Below, one piece after another: positions 23,975-32,267 of a stretch of 37,437 nucleotides of DNA (position 1 is the first letter of the stretch; each line of letters begins with the position of its first letter). Under the pieces are notes generated by a model. It was given only the letters and a program-made list of their open reading frames with translations. It had not been told where the DNA came from and ran no database searches. The DNA comes from Sinomonas atrocyanea. GTDB taxonomy: Bacteria > Actinomycetota > Actinomycetes > Actinomycetales > Micrococcaceae. The DNA lies in assembly GCF_030812675.1 (NCBI RefSeq), contig NZ_JAUSTE010000020.1, positions 1 to 37,437 of the forward strand. The letters run 5' to 3'. The position numbers were made by a program, and so were the translations under genes.

Positions 23975-24553
23975 TCAGCCGACCGCCACGAGAGCGACGT
24001 CGGCCCCGTCCAGCGAGGCGACCAGGAGCCAGCGGCCGGTGACAGCGTCCCCGGGACGGCCGTGGATTCCGAGCCATCGGGCGACCCTCAGTGCTGCGCC
24101 GTCCTCCTCGGCCCCGGTCGGAGTGCCCTGCGCCGCGCCGACGCGCACGTCGGACTCCCGGACCGTCACGCCCTCGGGGCCGTGGTCCTCGAGCACCGCC
24201 TGGGGCTGCTCGCCGCGGGCGCCGCGGGTGAGCGCAGCGCGTCCCACCGGGTCGCCGGCGGCGTCGTAGACCCAGCGGGTACCGAGCACCGAGTGCTCCA
24301 TCGTGCCGACGAGGGCGTCCTCGCCGCCCTCGAGCGGCGCCCCGCGGTAGGTGAGGACCGCGTGGACGACCGCGTCCCCGCACCGCAGGAGGAAGCCCTC
24401 GATGCCCACCCCGCCCGCGGGGTCGTCGAAACGGTAGGTTCCCAGCCGCTCGAGGCCTGCCAGGCCAGAGGGCGCCCACGGCTGGCGCTCGAGCCAGGAA
24501 CCGATGAGGTCGAGTTTGCCGGGCACGAGGGTCGCGTGATGGATGATCGCCAC
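23975..24553 (-). CDS. Maltokinase N-terminal cap-like protein without kinase domain
   Basis: This 192-residue protein resembles the N-terminal cap of actinobacterial maltokinase and related proteins: 'MAIIHHATLVPGKLDLIGSW', 'RFDDPAGGVGIEGFLL', 'VVHAVLTYRGAPLEG' and 'LVGTMEHSVLGTRWVYDA'. The rest (~105-192) is a beta-rich region ending 'GRWLLVASLDGADVALVAVG'. No aminoglycoside-phosphotransferase-like kinase lobe follows; the stop is followed at once by an intrinsic terminator, so it is a stand-alone protein, not a visible truncation. It may bind or modulate a glucan or sugar-phosphate enzyme, a guess supported only by the GH13 gene a few kb away. Confidence 0.7.
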   Translation of the reverse strand: MAIIHHATLVPGKLDLIGSWLERQPWAPSGLAGLERLGTYRFDDPAGGVGIEGFLLRCGDAVVHAVLTYRGAPLEGGEDALVGTMEHSVLGTRWVYDAAGDPVGRAALTRGARGEQPQAVLEDHGPEGVTVRESDVRVGAAQGTPTGAEEDGAALRVARWLGIHGRPGDAVTGRWLLVASLDGADVALVAVG

Positions 24554-24614
24554 GCAGCCATCGTAGGCCGCGGAGCGGGCGCCGCCCGCGGGCCGGCGGC
24601 GCGCCCGACAGAAG

Positions 24615-24656
24615 CGGCGCGTGGCCGGCCTCCGAGCGGAAGCCGGCCACGCGCCG
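24615..24656. terminator. Strong hairpin after the DUF3151 gene
   Basis: A 15-bp perfect stem (24615-24629 with 24642-24656) plus an inner TCCG/CGGA extension lies 24 bp past the minus-strand stop at 24680. No T-tract is present. It probably ends the fba-DUF3151 transcript before the maltokinase-cap-like gene. Confidence 0.65.
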
Positions 24657-24679
24657 TCGTGCGCTGAGAATGCCGGGCG

Positions 24680-25113
24680 CTACGACTCGGCGCCGAGCGC
24701 CTCGATCGCGGCCTTGGCGGTCGGGTCGGCACCGGCGAGGAACTCGTCGATGCGCTCGGGCTCTCCCGGCTCGCCGATGGCGGAGGCGGCGCGGCCGAGG
24801 GCATGCAGCGAGCGGAGGAAGCCCCGGTTGGGCTCGTGCTCCCACGGCACCGGCCCGGCGCCGCGCCACCCGCTCTTGCGGAGGGCGTCGAGGCCGCGGT
24901 GGTAGCCCACGCGGGCGTAGGCGTAGGACTCGACGGTGCGGCCCTTCGCCCACGCCTCGTCGGCGAGGATGGCCCAGAGGAGGGACGAGGCCGGGTAGTC
25001 GGCCACGAGCTCCTCGGCGGACTCCCCGAGGGCCAGACCGCGGTAGACCTCCGTCTCGGCCGGCAGCCGGGTGGGCTCCGGGCCGAGGAGGTTGGTGCGG
25101 TGCTCCCCCGCCA

Positions 25114-25114
<1 letters not shown>
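24680..25114 (-). CDS. DUF3151 family protein
   Basis: This 144-residue cytoplasmic protein matches the actinobacterial DUF3151 family: 'NLLGPEPTRLP', 'YPASSLLWAILADEAW', 'ESYAYARVGYHRGLDALRKSGWRGAGPVPW' and 'NRGFLRSLHALGRAASAIGE'. It is mostly helical, with no known function. Its ATG overlaps the TAA of the fructose-bisphosphate aldolase gene by one base, a coupling commonly seen for DUF3151 next to fba, which hints at a link to glycolysis. The family call is firm and the role is unknown. Confidence 0.88.
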
Positions 25115-26136
<1,022 letters not shown>

Positions 26137-26159
26137 TGAGTGCTCCTCGACGGTGGGTC

Positions 26160-26190
26160 CACGCGAACCGCGTGTTATGGGCCACTGCCC
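26160..26190. promoter_or_regulatory. Two adjacent palindromes in the fba leader
   Basis: CACGCG-AAC-CGCGTG (26160-26174) and, two bases on, GGGC-CACT-GCCC within TGGGCCACTGCCCA (26177-26190) sit 24-54 bp upstream of the fba ATG. A TAGGAT sequence (minus strand, 26192-26197) just beyond could be a -10 box, which would place both palindromes in or near the 5' leader. The function is unknown. Confidence 0.35.
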
Positions 26191-26257
26191 ATCCTAGCGA
26201 CGGGCCCCGCGGGTGGTCCCTCTCGGTCGCGGCAGATGACGGCGGCGCGCGGCCGGC

Positions 26258-27238
26258 CTACTGGCACGACGAGCGGGCAGCTGCGCCGTCCCCGGCGCCG
26301 GCCTCCCGCGGGAGCCGGGCGCGGACCTCGTCGGCGTCCGGGTACGAGGGCTGGGCCCCGTGCCGCATGGTCGCGAGCGCGGCGGCGACGCAGGCGTAGC
26401 GGGCCGCGTCCTCGAGGCCGTCGCCGGCGGCGAGCCGGGCCGCGAGGGCGCCGGCGAACCCGTCGCCGGCGCCGGTCGTGTCCACGGCATCCACCCGGAG
26501 TGATTCGATCTGTGCGATCCCCTCTCGTCCGAGCACGACCCCGCCGCGGGGGCCGAGGGTCACGATCGCCGGCCCGAATCCGAGGTGCGCCACGCCGGCC
26601 CGCACGAGCTCCCAGTCCTGCGGCTCGGCGCCGAGGCCGTCCTGTCCGAGCAGCTGCCCGGCCTCCTGCGCGTTCACGAGCAGCACGTCGACGCAGGCCA
26701 CCAGCTCGGCGGGGATGCCGGCGTAGGGAGAGAGGTTGAGGATCACGGCCGCGCCGGCCGCCCGCCCGGCCCGGGCCGCCGCGAGCACGGCGGCCTGCGG
26801 GACCTCGAGGCAGAGGCACACGGCGGCGGCCCCGGCGAACGCGGCGGAGGGCGGGGCCGCCGCCTCCGCCACCTCGTCCCGGCCGAGGAGGGCGTTCGCC
26901 CCCGGCACGATCACGATGCTGTTCTCGCCCTCGGCGTCGACGGTGATGCCCGCGACCCCCGTGGGCACCCCGTCGACCGTGCGGACCGAGGACACATCGA
27001 CGCCCGCGGCAGTGGCGGAGGCGAGGAGCAGGCGCCCGTGGGCGTCGTCGCCGACGCTCCCCACGAGCCGGACGGAGGCGCCGAGCCGTGCCGCGGCGAC
27101 GGCCTGGTTCGCACCCTTGCCGCCGGGATGGACCGCGAAGCCCGTCCCCGCGACGGTCTCTCCGGGCGCTGGCATCCGGTCCGCGGAGAAGACGAGGTCC
27201 GCGTTGAGCGATCCGACCACGACCACGGTGGAATCCAT
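26258..27238 (-). CDS. rbsK: Ribokinase-like PfkB family carbohydrate kinase
   Basis: This 326-residue PfkB kinase has 'VVGSLNADLVFSADRMPAPGE' at the N-terminus, the ribokinase signature 'HPGGKGANQAVAAARLG' (~37-53), 'NLSPYAGIP', 'LLVNAQEA' and the anion-hole/catalytic 'DTTGAGDGFAGALAARL' at 253-269, with Asp259 as general base. This pattern fits ribokinase (ribose to ribose-5-phosphate) better than fructokinase or adenosine kinase. No ribose transporter is adjacent. The ATG at 27236-27238 lies at the usual N-terminus behind AGGATGG; upstream ATGs exist but add non-family residues. Confidence 0.85.
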   Translation of the reverse strand: MDSTVVVVGSLNADLVFSADRMPAPGETVAGTGFAVHPGGKGANQAVAAARLGASVRLVGSVGDDAHGRLLLASATAAGVDVSSVRTVDGVPTGVAGITVDAEGENSIVIVPGANALLGRDEVAEAAAPPSAAFAGAAAVCLCLEVPQAAVLAAARAGRAAGAAVILNLSPYAGIPAELVACVDVLLVNAQEAGQLLGQDGLGAEPQDWELVRAGVAHLGFGPAIVTLGPRGGVVLGREGIAQIESLRVDAVDTTGAGDGFAGALAARLAAGDGLEDAARYACVAAALATMRHGAQPSYPDADEVRARLPREAGAGDGAAARSSCQ

Positions 27239-27272
27239 GCGACCCATCCTAGGGTCGCCGCGGCAGACGGAA

Positions 27273-27317
27273 GCGGGGCGCACGACGCCGGTTCCCACCC
27301 GCCGTCGTGCGCCCCGC
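27273..27317. terminator. Terminator hairpin after the sedolisin gene
   Basis: GCGGGGCGCACGACG (27273-27287) and its exact complement (27303-27317) form a 15-bp stem with a 15-base loop. It begins 30 bp past the stop of the S53 peptidase gene on the minus strand and precedes the rbsK start. No T-tract is seen. Confidence 0.65.
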
Positions 27318-27346
27318 CGTGGGAGGCCCGCTCCCTCAGGAGCGGA

Positions 27347-29341
27347 TCAGTGCGCCGCCGCCACCTGCTGGGCGAAGGCCTCGGTCATGCTGCCGACGCC
27401 GGTGACGTCGTCGTAGCCGTGGGCCGTCGCGAGGGACGAGTCGTGGTCCATGCCCACCAGGTACGTGTTGCCGCTGACCGTGCTCGAGAAGGCGACGGAG
27501 ACCGGGTCGGCCGGGGGAGCGACGTCGTGCTCGGCGCCGCCCTGGGCCGCGCCGTAGATCGCCGGGTTCGCGAAGCCGATCACCTTGTTGCCGGCCGCCT
27601 GGGCGATGGCCATCTGCGCCGCGGTCAGGGGGCTGGCGAGCGAGGTGCCGCCGTACGTCTCGAAGCCGAAGCTGCCCGTCTTGAGGACGTTGTCATTCGT
27701 GATGGGGCTCAGGCCGATCCGGTAGCCCGTGTACGGGTCGGCGAGGGACGCGACGTCCGGAGAGACACGGTGGCCGTCCGCGAGCGCGGCCGGAACCACG
27801 CCGCTCTGGTACGCGGGCTGGACGAAGACGGCGCTCGTGCCGCCGCCGGCACCGAACCGGAACGGCCCGGGCAGGGCGCCCGCGTAGGCCAGGTTGCCCG
27901 TGGCATCCTGCACCACGCGCTGGCGCGCGGTGCCCCACCCGGTCTCGAACTTGTAGGTGTCATCGGCGCCCACCGCGAGGCTCGTGCCGCCCACGGCGGT
28001 GACGTACGGCGAGCTGGCGGGGAAGTCGGGCGACGCATACCCGAGGGCCGCGTGCTCGTCGCCGGAATCGCCGCTGGAGAAGTACAGGCCGATGCCCTCC
28101 GCGGCCGCCTGCAGGTGGATGTTCTGCTCCCCCTGGAGTGCGTCCGGCGAGAGCGCCTCGCCCACGTTGCCGTAGCTGTTGGAGACGATGTTGGCGAGGT
28201 GCCCGTCGAGGATCGTCGACATGGCGATGTCGAGGCCGGCCCCGCAGTTGAAGCCGCCGACGTAGAGGATGTTGGCCCCCGGGGCGACGCCGTGGACGGC
28301 CTGGACGTCCAGGGTCTGCTCGCCCTGCCAGCCGCTCGGCTGGGCGCAGAGCGCCTGGTCGAGGAACATGCGCGAGTCCGGGACGATCTGGCTGTACTGC
28401 CCCTGGGCGAGCGCGGGGACGCCGCTGGCGGCGGCCCACGTGTTGGTGTCAGACTCGATGGTCGGCGAGGCGTACGCGTCGATGATCGCGACCGTCTGGC
28501 CTGCGCCGGCCCCGGTGCTCACGGTCCCCGGCTCGGACACGCCGTAGGCCCCCTGGAGCTGCTTGGGGGTGTACCCGCAGATGTAGGTCGGGAAGCTCGT
28601 GGCGCCGTAGGCCTCCGGCAGGGTGATGCTCTTCTCGCCCCACGAGGTGGAGCACGGAGCCGTCACCGGCGGCTGGATCGGCTTGCTGGCGTTGGGGGAC
28701 GACGGCGACGCCTCACCCGCGGTGGGCGAGGCGAGGGCCGGGCGCGTCAGCAGACGGCCCTGGTCGATCGAGACGGACTGGACGGACGCGGCGATGTCCG
28801 CGGGGAGCGAGGGCGCCGTTGCGGGGCCGATGAGGGTCTGGCCGCCGAACGAGTAGTTCTGCTCCGTCGTGCTGAAGACCTGGTTGATCTGGGCGACGGT
28901 GCCCCGGAAGACCACGTACAGGCGGCTCTGCGGGACGCCCATGATCACGAGGCCCTGCGACTTGAGCCAGTTGACGGTCGCGTCCACCGTGTCCTGGGCC
29001 GGGGCGTACTTCGAGATCCAGTCGGCGGGCTTGAGGTACTGGCCGTAGGCGGCGGTGCCGGGGGTGGAGACGGCGTCCGCCGTGTCCTTCGCGCCGGCGA
29101 CGTCGGGGAGGCTGAAGTAGATCTCGCCCTCGACCGTCGTGTTGCTGAGCGGATTGCCCGTCTTGGTCCGCGATCCTGCCCAGGACGGGACCGAGCCCGG
29201 GAACGACTTCGAGCTCTTGGGCGGGGGGTTGGGCGGGGCGGCTGCCGCGCTCGTCGCGGCGAGCCCCACTGCGCTGGCCACGGCCGCGGTGACGGCCAGG
29301 GCGCGCAGGGAAAGCCGGCGGGAATTGTGATCTGGTGCCAT
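27347..29341 (-). CDS. Secreted S53 family peptidase (sedolisin/kumamolisin-like)
   Basis: This 664-residue secreted serine-carboxyl peptidase has a signal peptide at ~1-34 (basic start, LRALAVTAAVASAVGLAA, then ATSAAAAPPN). A pro-kumamolisin domain (~60-215, with 'YGQYLKPADWISKYAP') is followed by a Ser/Pro linker and the catalytic domain. Catalytic residues can be placed: Glu341 and Asp345 (GEQTLDVQAV), oxyanion Asp425 (SSGDSGDE) and Ser567 (GGTSLASP). The C-terminal 'YDDVTGVGS' fits the calcium site. Such enzymes are autoactivated and work at acid pH, probably scavenging peptides outside the cell. The gene is single, with its own terminator. Confidence 0.92.
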   Translation of the reverse strand: MAPDHNSRRLSLRALAVTAAVASAVGLAATSAAAAPPNPPPKSSKSFPGSVPSWAGSRTKTGNPLSNTTVEGEIYFSLPDVAGAKDTADAVSTPGTAAYGQYLKPADWISKYAPAQDTVDATVNWLKSQGLVIMGVPQSRLYVVFRGTVAQINQVFSTTEQNYSFGGQTLIGPATAPSLPADIAASVQSVSIDQGRLLTRPALASPTAGEASPSSPNASKPIQPPVTAPCSTSWGEKSITLPEAYGATSFPTYICGYTPKQLQGAYGVSEPGTVSTGAGAGQTVAIIDAYASPTIESDTNTWAAASGVPALAQGQYSQIVPDSRMFLDQALCAQPSGWQGEQTLDVQAVHGVAPGANILYVGGFNCGAGLDIAMSTILDGHLANIVSNSYGNVGEALSPDALQGEQNIHLQAAAEGIGLYFSSGDSGDEHAALGYASPDFPASSPYVTAVGGTSLAVGADDTYKFETGWGTARQRVVQDATGNLAYAGALPGPFRFGAGGGTSAVFVQPAYQSGVVPAALADGHRVSPDVASLADPYTGYRIGLSPITNDNVLKTGSFGFETYGGTSLASPLTAAQMAIAQAAGNKVIGFANPAIYGAAQGGAEHDVAPPADPVSVAFSSTVSGNTYLVGMDHDSSLATAHGYDDVTGVGSMTEAFAQQVAAAH

Positions 29342-29471
29342 GCTTCATCTCCCATTCGGCCGGACACCCCAATGCATCCGGCTTCGAGCGACACTAGTTG
29401 CACCGAATGCCTTACAGGGAGTGTCCAGAAGCTGGGAGTTCGCCATGAGTTGGTGCCCGGCAGGGGCGCCC

Positions 29472-29606
29472 GGTAGGCTTGGTAGCGCGCAGGGGAGTAT
29501 CCCAAGCGCTGCACACGTCAGCACGTCGGGCGCCGGAGCCCGGCCGGGTGCAGCGGCCATCTGGAACCCACAGGTGGTGGAGAGACTTGTGGCGATATCG
29601 CCTACC
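29472..29606 (+). promoter_or_regulatory. yybP-ykoY-type manganese riboswitch upstream of terC
   Basis: The leader contains AGGGGAGTA (29491-29499) and TGGAGAGAC (29578-29586), the conserved pair of the yybP-ykoY motif. Between them fold an 8-bp stem (CGCTGCAC 29507-29514 with GTGCAGCG 29548-29555), an inner CGGGC/GCCCG stem (29527-29531/29538-29542) and a 7-bp stem (CCATCTG 29557-29563 with CAGGTGG 29571-29577). An outer GGTAGGC/GCCTACC pairing (29472-29478/29600-29606) ends just before the ribosome site AAAGGG. The GCCTACC strand also overlaps a GGCGATATCGCC palindrome (29591-29602), so the two pairings exclude each other and could form the switch. The family senses Mn2+ and often controls terC genes. 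Confidence 0.85.
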
Positions 29607-29622
29607 TGCGAAAGGGACATCA

Positions 29623-30810
29623 ATGTCCGTCTCTCCCCTTGTCTGGGGTATCACCATCGTGGTGATCCTGGCCCTGCTGGCCTTCGACTACTTCTTCCAC
29701 ATCCGCAAGGCGCACGTTCCCACGCTCAGGGAAGCGTCCATCTGGTCGGCGATCTATGTGGGCGCGGCCATCCTCTTCGGCGTCGTGGTCTTCGCATTCG
29801 GCGGCGCCACGATGGGCAGCGAATACTTCGCCGGCTTCATCACCGAGAAGGCCCTCTCGGTGGACAACCTCTTCGTGTTCCTCGTGATCATGGCCAGCTT
29901 CCGCGTGCCGCGCGAGGACCAGCAGAAGGTCCTCCTGTTCGGCATCGTGTTCGCCCTGATCGCCCGCTCGGCGTTCATCTTCGCCGGCGTCGCCCTGATC
30001 AACGCGTTCTCGTGGGTGTTCTACCTCTTCGGCATCATCCTGCTGATCACCGCCGGCAACCTGCTCAAGGGCGAGGACTCCGGCGAGGACGAGGCGGACA
30101 ACTTCATCATCCGGCTCGCGCGGAAGCTCTTCCACACCTCCGAGCACTACGACGGGGACAGGCTCTTCACCGTGGAGAACGGCAGGCGCGTCCTGACGCC
30201 GATGCTCCTGGTCATGGTCGCGATCGGCGGCACCGACCTCCTGTTCGCCCTCGACTCGATCCCCGCGATCTTCGGCCTCACGCAGAACCCGTACGTCGTG
30301 TTCACGGCCACCGCGTTCTCGCTCATGGGCCTGCGCCAGCTGTTCTTCCTCCTGGACGGCCTGCTGGACCGCCTCATCTACCTCTCCTACGGGCTCGCCG
30401 CGATCCTCGCGTTCATCGGCGTGAAGCTCGTCCTCCACGCGCTGCACGAGAACAACCTGCCCTTCATCAACGGCGGCGGGCACGTCCAGGTCTTCGAGAT
30501 CACCACAGGCCTGTCGCTCACCGTGATCATCGGCGTGCTGGCCGTCACGATCGTCGCCTCGCTCTACAGCAGGGCGGGCAAGGCGCACGCGGCCGTCAAC
30601 AACGCCCGCCGGCACGCGGAGAGCTACCTCGACCTCGAGTACACCGCCGATCTCACCGAGCGCGAGCGCGTGTACCGGGCCCTCCTGGAGGAGGAGCGGG
30701 ACATCCTCGAGATGGACAGGAAGTACCGTGACAAGGTGAAGGACATCGAGGCGATCCGCGCCAAGGTGGCCGAGGCCCACGAGCGGCACGCGGACTTCAC
30801 CGCGCGCTGA
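29623..30810 (+). CDS. TerC family membrane protein (Alx/metal efflux type)
   Basis: This 395-residue protein has about eight or nine membrane helices and the TerC hallmarks: 'FFHIRKAHVPTLREA', 'FAGFITEKALSVDNLFVFLVI' (acidic residues in the second repeat), 'QQKVLLFGIVFALIARSAFIF' and 'IGGTDLLFALDSIPAIFGLT'. The last ~80 residues are charged and helical ('ERERVYRALLEEERDILEMD'), probably a cytoplasmic coiled coil. TerC/Alx proteins export manganese or protect against metal stress, in keeping with the riboswitch in the leader. The ATG at 29623 follows AAAGGG and opens the hydrophobic part. Confidence 0.92.
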   Translation: MSVSPLVWGITIVVILALLAFDYFFHIRKAHVPTLREASIWSAIYVGAAILFGVVVFAFGGATMGSEYFAGFITEKALSVDNLFVFLVIMASFRVPREDQQKVLLFGIVFALIARSAFIFAGVALINAFSWVFYLFGIILLITAGNLLKGEDSGEDEADNFIIRLARKLFHTSEHYDGDRLFTVENGRRVLTPMLLVMVAIGGTDLLFALDSIPAIFGLTQNPYVVFTATAFSLMGLRQLFFLLDGLLDRLIYLSYGLAAILAFIGVKLVLHALHENNLPFINGGGHVQVFEITTGLSLTVIIGVLAVTIVASLYSRAGKAHAAVNNARRHAESYLDLEYTADLTERERVYRALLEEERDILEMDRKYRDKVKDIEAIRAKVAEAHERHADFTAR

Positions 30811-30856
30811 CCCGGGGCGCGGGCGCGGGCGCGAACGGGCGGGAGGCGATGGGCCG

Positions 30857-31141
30857 ATGCAGCTGACCTTCGACGGCACCGTGATCGAGTGGCGCGGGCC
30901 GGCACCCTTCGTGTTCGTCCGTGTCCCGGACGAGGAATCCGAGGAGATCCACGCCGTGGCGAACGAGCTGACCTACGGCTGGGGCTGCATCCCGGTGGGG
31001 GTGCGGCTGGGCGCCTCCGAATGGACCACGGCCCTCATGCCGAAGGATGGCGCCTACCTCGTCCCGCTGCGCAAGGCCTTCCGCGAGGCCGAGGGGATCG
31101 AGGTCGACGACGTCGTCCCGGTCACCCTCACGCTCGGATGA
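30857..31141 (+). CDS. DUF1905 family protein
   Basis: This 94-residue small beta-rich protein matches DUF1905: 'FDGTVIEWRGPAPFVFVRVPDEES', 'YGWGCIPVGVRLGASEWTTALMPKDGAYLVPLRKAFREAEGIEVDDVVPVTLTL'. The last part is the characteristic 'PLKKAVRKAEGI..GD.V.V.L' pattern. The function is unknown. The ATG at 30857 is nine bases behind GGGAGGCG; a nearer ATG at 30850 leads to a stop within six codons. It lies 46 bases after terC and may be read from the same transcript. It converges with the HAD gene, one base apart. Confidence 0.88.
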   Translation: MQLTFDGTVIEWRGPAPFVFVRVPDEESEEIHAVANELTYGWGCIPVGVRLGASEWTTALMPKDGAYLVPLRKAFREAEGIEVDDVVPVTLTLG

Positions 31142-31142
31142 C

Positions 31143-31811
31143 CTAGCGGAGCGCCGCCTCGAGCTCGGAGAGGGAGGAGACCACGACGTCCGGTGCGGCG
31201 AAGTGGCTCGGGTACGGGCCGCCGTCGCGGTTCACCCAGGCGGTGCGCAGTCCCGCCCTGGCGGCGCCGTGGATGTCCCACGGATGCACGGCGACGAGCG
31301 CCATGTCCTCTGCGCGGGCCCCGCAGGCCTGCGCCGCGAAGGCGTAGGACGACGGGTGGGGCTTCCAGTTCGGCGCGTCCTCGACCGAGAGGAGCTTCTC
31401 GAACGCGCCGAGGATGCCGGCCGCGGCGAACAGCTGCTCCGCGACCTTGGCCGACCCGTTGGTGAGGGTGACGAGCCGGTACCCGGCCGCACGGAGTGAG
31501 CGGACGGCGTCGGCCACGTCCGCATGGAGGGGGAGGTCGCCGAGCGACCCTGCGAGGCGCCTCGCGGCCTCCCCCGGGTGGGAGATCCCGCCGGCGTCGA
31601 GGAGCGGCGCGAGGATCCCGGCGCCGACCTCCGCGAAGCCAGCGGAGTCGCCGGTGGCGGCGAGCGCGAAGCCGTCGCGCAGGAGTGCGGCGAACCACTG
31701 CTTCGCGAGGTGTGCCGGGGCGCCGATGTCGGCGAACCGCTGCGCCATCGGCGACATGTCGGACAGGGTCTCGTTGACGTCGAAGACGATGATGCTGGGA
31801 GCTGTGGGCAT
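31143..31811 (-). CDS. HAD superfamily hydrolase, haloacid dehalogenase type II-like
   Basis: This 222-residue HAD enzyme has motif I 'IIVFDVNETLSD' with nucleophile Asp11, a helical cap (~20-90), motif II 'LVTLTNGS', motif III Lys in 'NWKPHPSSYAFAAQACG' and motif IV 'MALVAVHPWDIHGAARAGLRTAWVNRDG', which is typical of L-2-haloacid dehalogenases (the phosphatase-type second Asp of motif I is Asn). Dehalogenation of a 2-haloacid is thus likelier than phosphatase activity, but the natural substrate is unknown. Its start codon is only 17 bp from that of the divergent VOC gene. Confidence 0.83.
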   Translation of the reverse strand: MPTAPSIIVFDVNETLSDMSPMAQRFADIGAPAHLAKQWFAALLRDGFALAATGDSAGFAEVGAGILAPLLDAGGISHPGEAARRLAGSLGDLPLHADVADAVRSLRAAGYRLVTLTNGSAKVAEQLFAAAGILGAFEKLLSVEDAPNWKPHPSSYAFAAQACGARAEDMALVAVHPWDIHGAARAGLRTAWVNRDGGPYPSHFAAPDVVVSSLSELEAALR

Positions 31812-31828
31812 GGACGTAGCCTAGAACC

Positions 31829-32227
31829 GTGGCAGGCGCAGTGCCCTATCTCAGCTACGCGGACGCACCCCGGGCCATCGACTGGCTCGTGCAGCTCGGG
31901 TTCTCGGTCGTGGCCCGCCAGGACGACGGCGGCCGCGTGGTCCATTGCGAACTCCGCCTCGGCGGCGCGGTCATCATGGCTGGCAGCGACGATGCGGACT
32001 ACACCGTCGCTCCCCTGAGCGGGCAGTCGACCGGGGCGGGTGTCTACCTCGTCGTGGACGACGTCGACGGCACGTTCCGCCGCGCGGTGGCCTCGGGCGG
32101 CACCTCCGTGATCGAGCCGGAGGACACTCCCTGGGGCTCGCGCCGGGCCCGGGTGCTCGACCCGGCCGGCCGCGAATGGACGTTCGGTTCGTACCGACCC
32201 GGCGGCCAGGAGGACCCGGGCCAGTAG
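31829..32227 (+). CDS. VOC/glyoxalase fold protein
   Basis: This 132-residue protein has one vicinal-oxygen-chelate domain: 'VPYLSYADAPRAIDWLVQLGFSVVAR', 'VVHCELRLGGAVIMAG', 'GVYLVVDDVDGTFRRAVASGGTSVIEPEDTPWGSRRARVLDPAGREWTFG'. This is the PhnB/bleomycin-resistance-like subgroup with two babbb modules. The activity cannot be told from sequence. The start is GTG, 17 bp from the HAD ATG on the other strand. TAGCCT (31817-31822) lies six bases upstream, so the transcript may be leaderless. No ribosome site is visible. Confidence 0.8.
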   Translation: MAGAVPYLSYADAPRAIDWLVQLGFSVVARQDDGGRVVHCELRLGGAVIMAGSDDADYTVAPLSGQSTGAGVYLVVDDVDGTFRRAVASGGTSVIEPEDTPWGSRRARVLDPAGREWTFGSYRPGGQEDPGQ

Positions 32228-32267
32228 ACACCCGCCTCGAGGCGACGTGGGTCGACGGGCGTCCCGG

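Noticed and set aside
32233-32244. CGCCTCGAGGCG palindrome between the convergent VOC and beta-helix genes as a terminator
   Set aside because: Six-bp arms with no loop and no T-tract cannot form a stable hairpin; chance is likely at this base composition.
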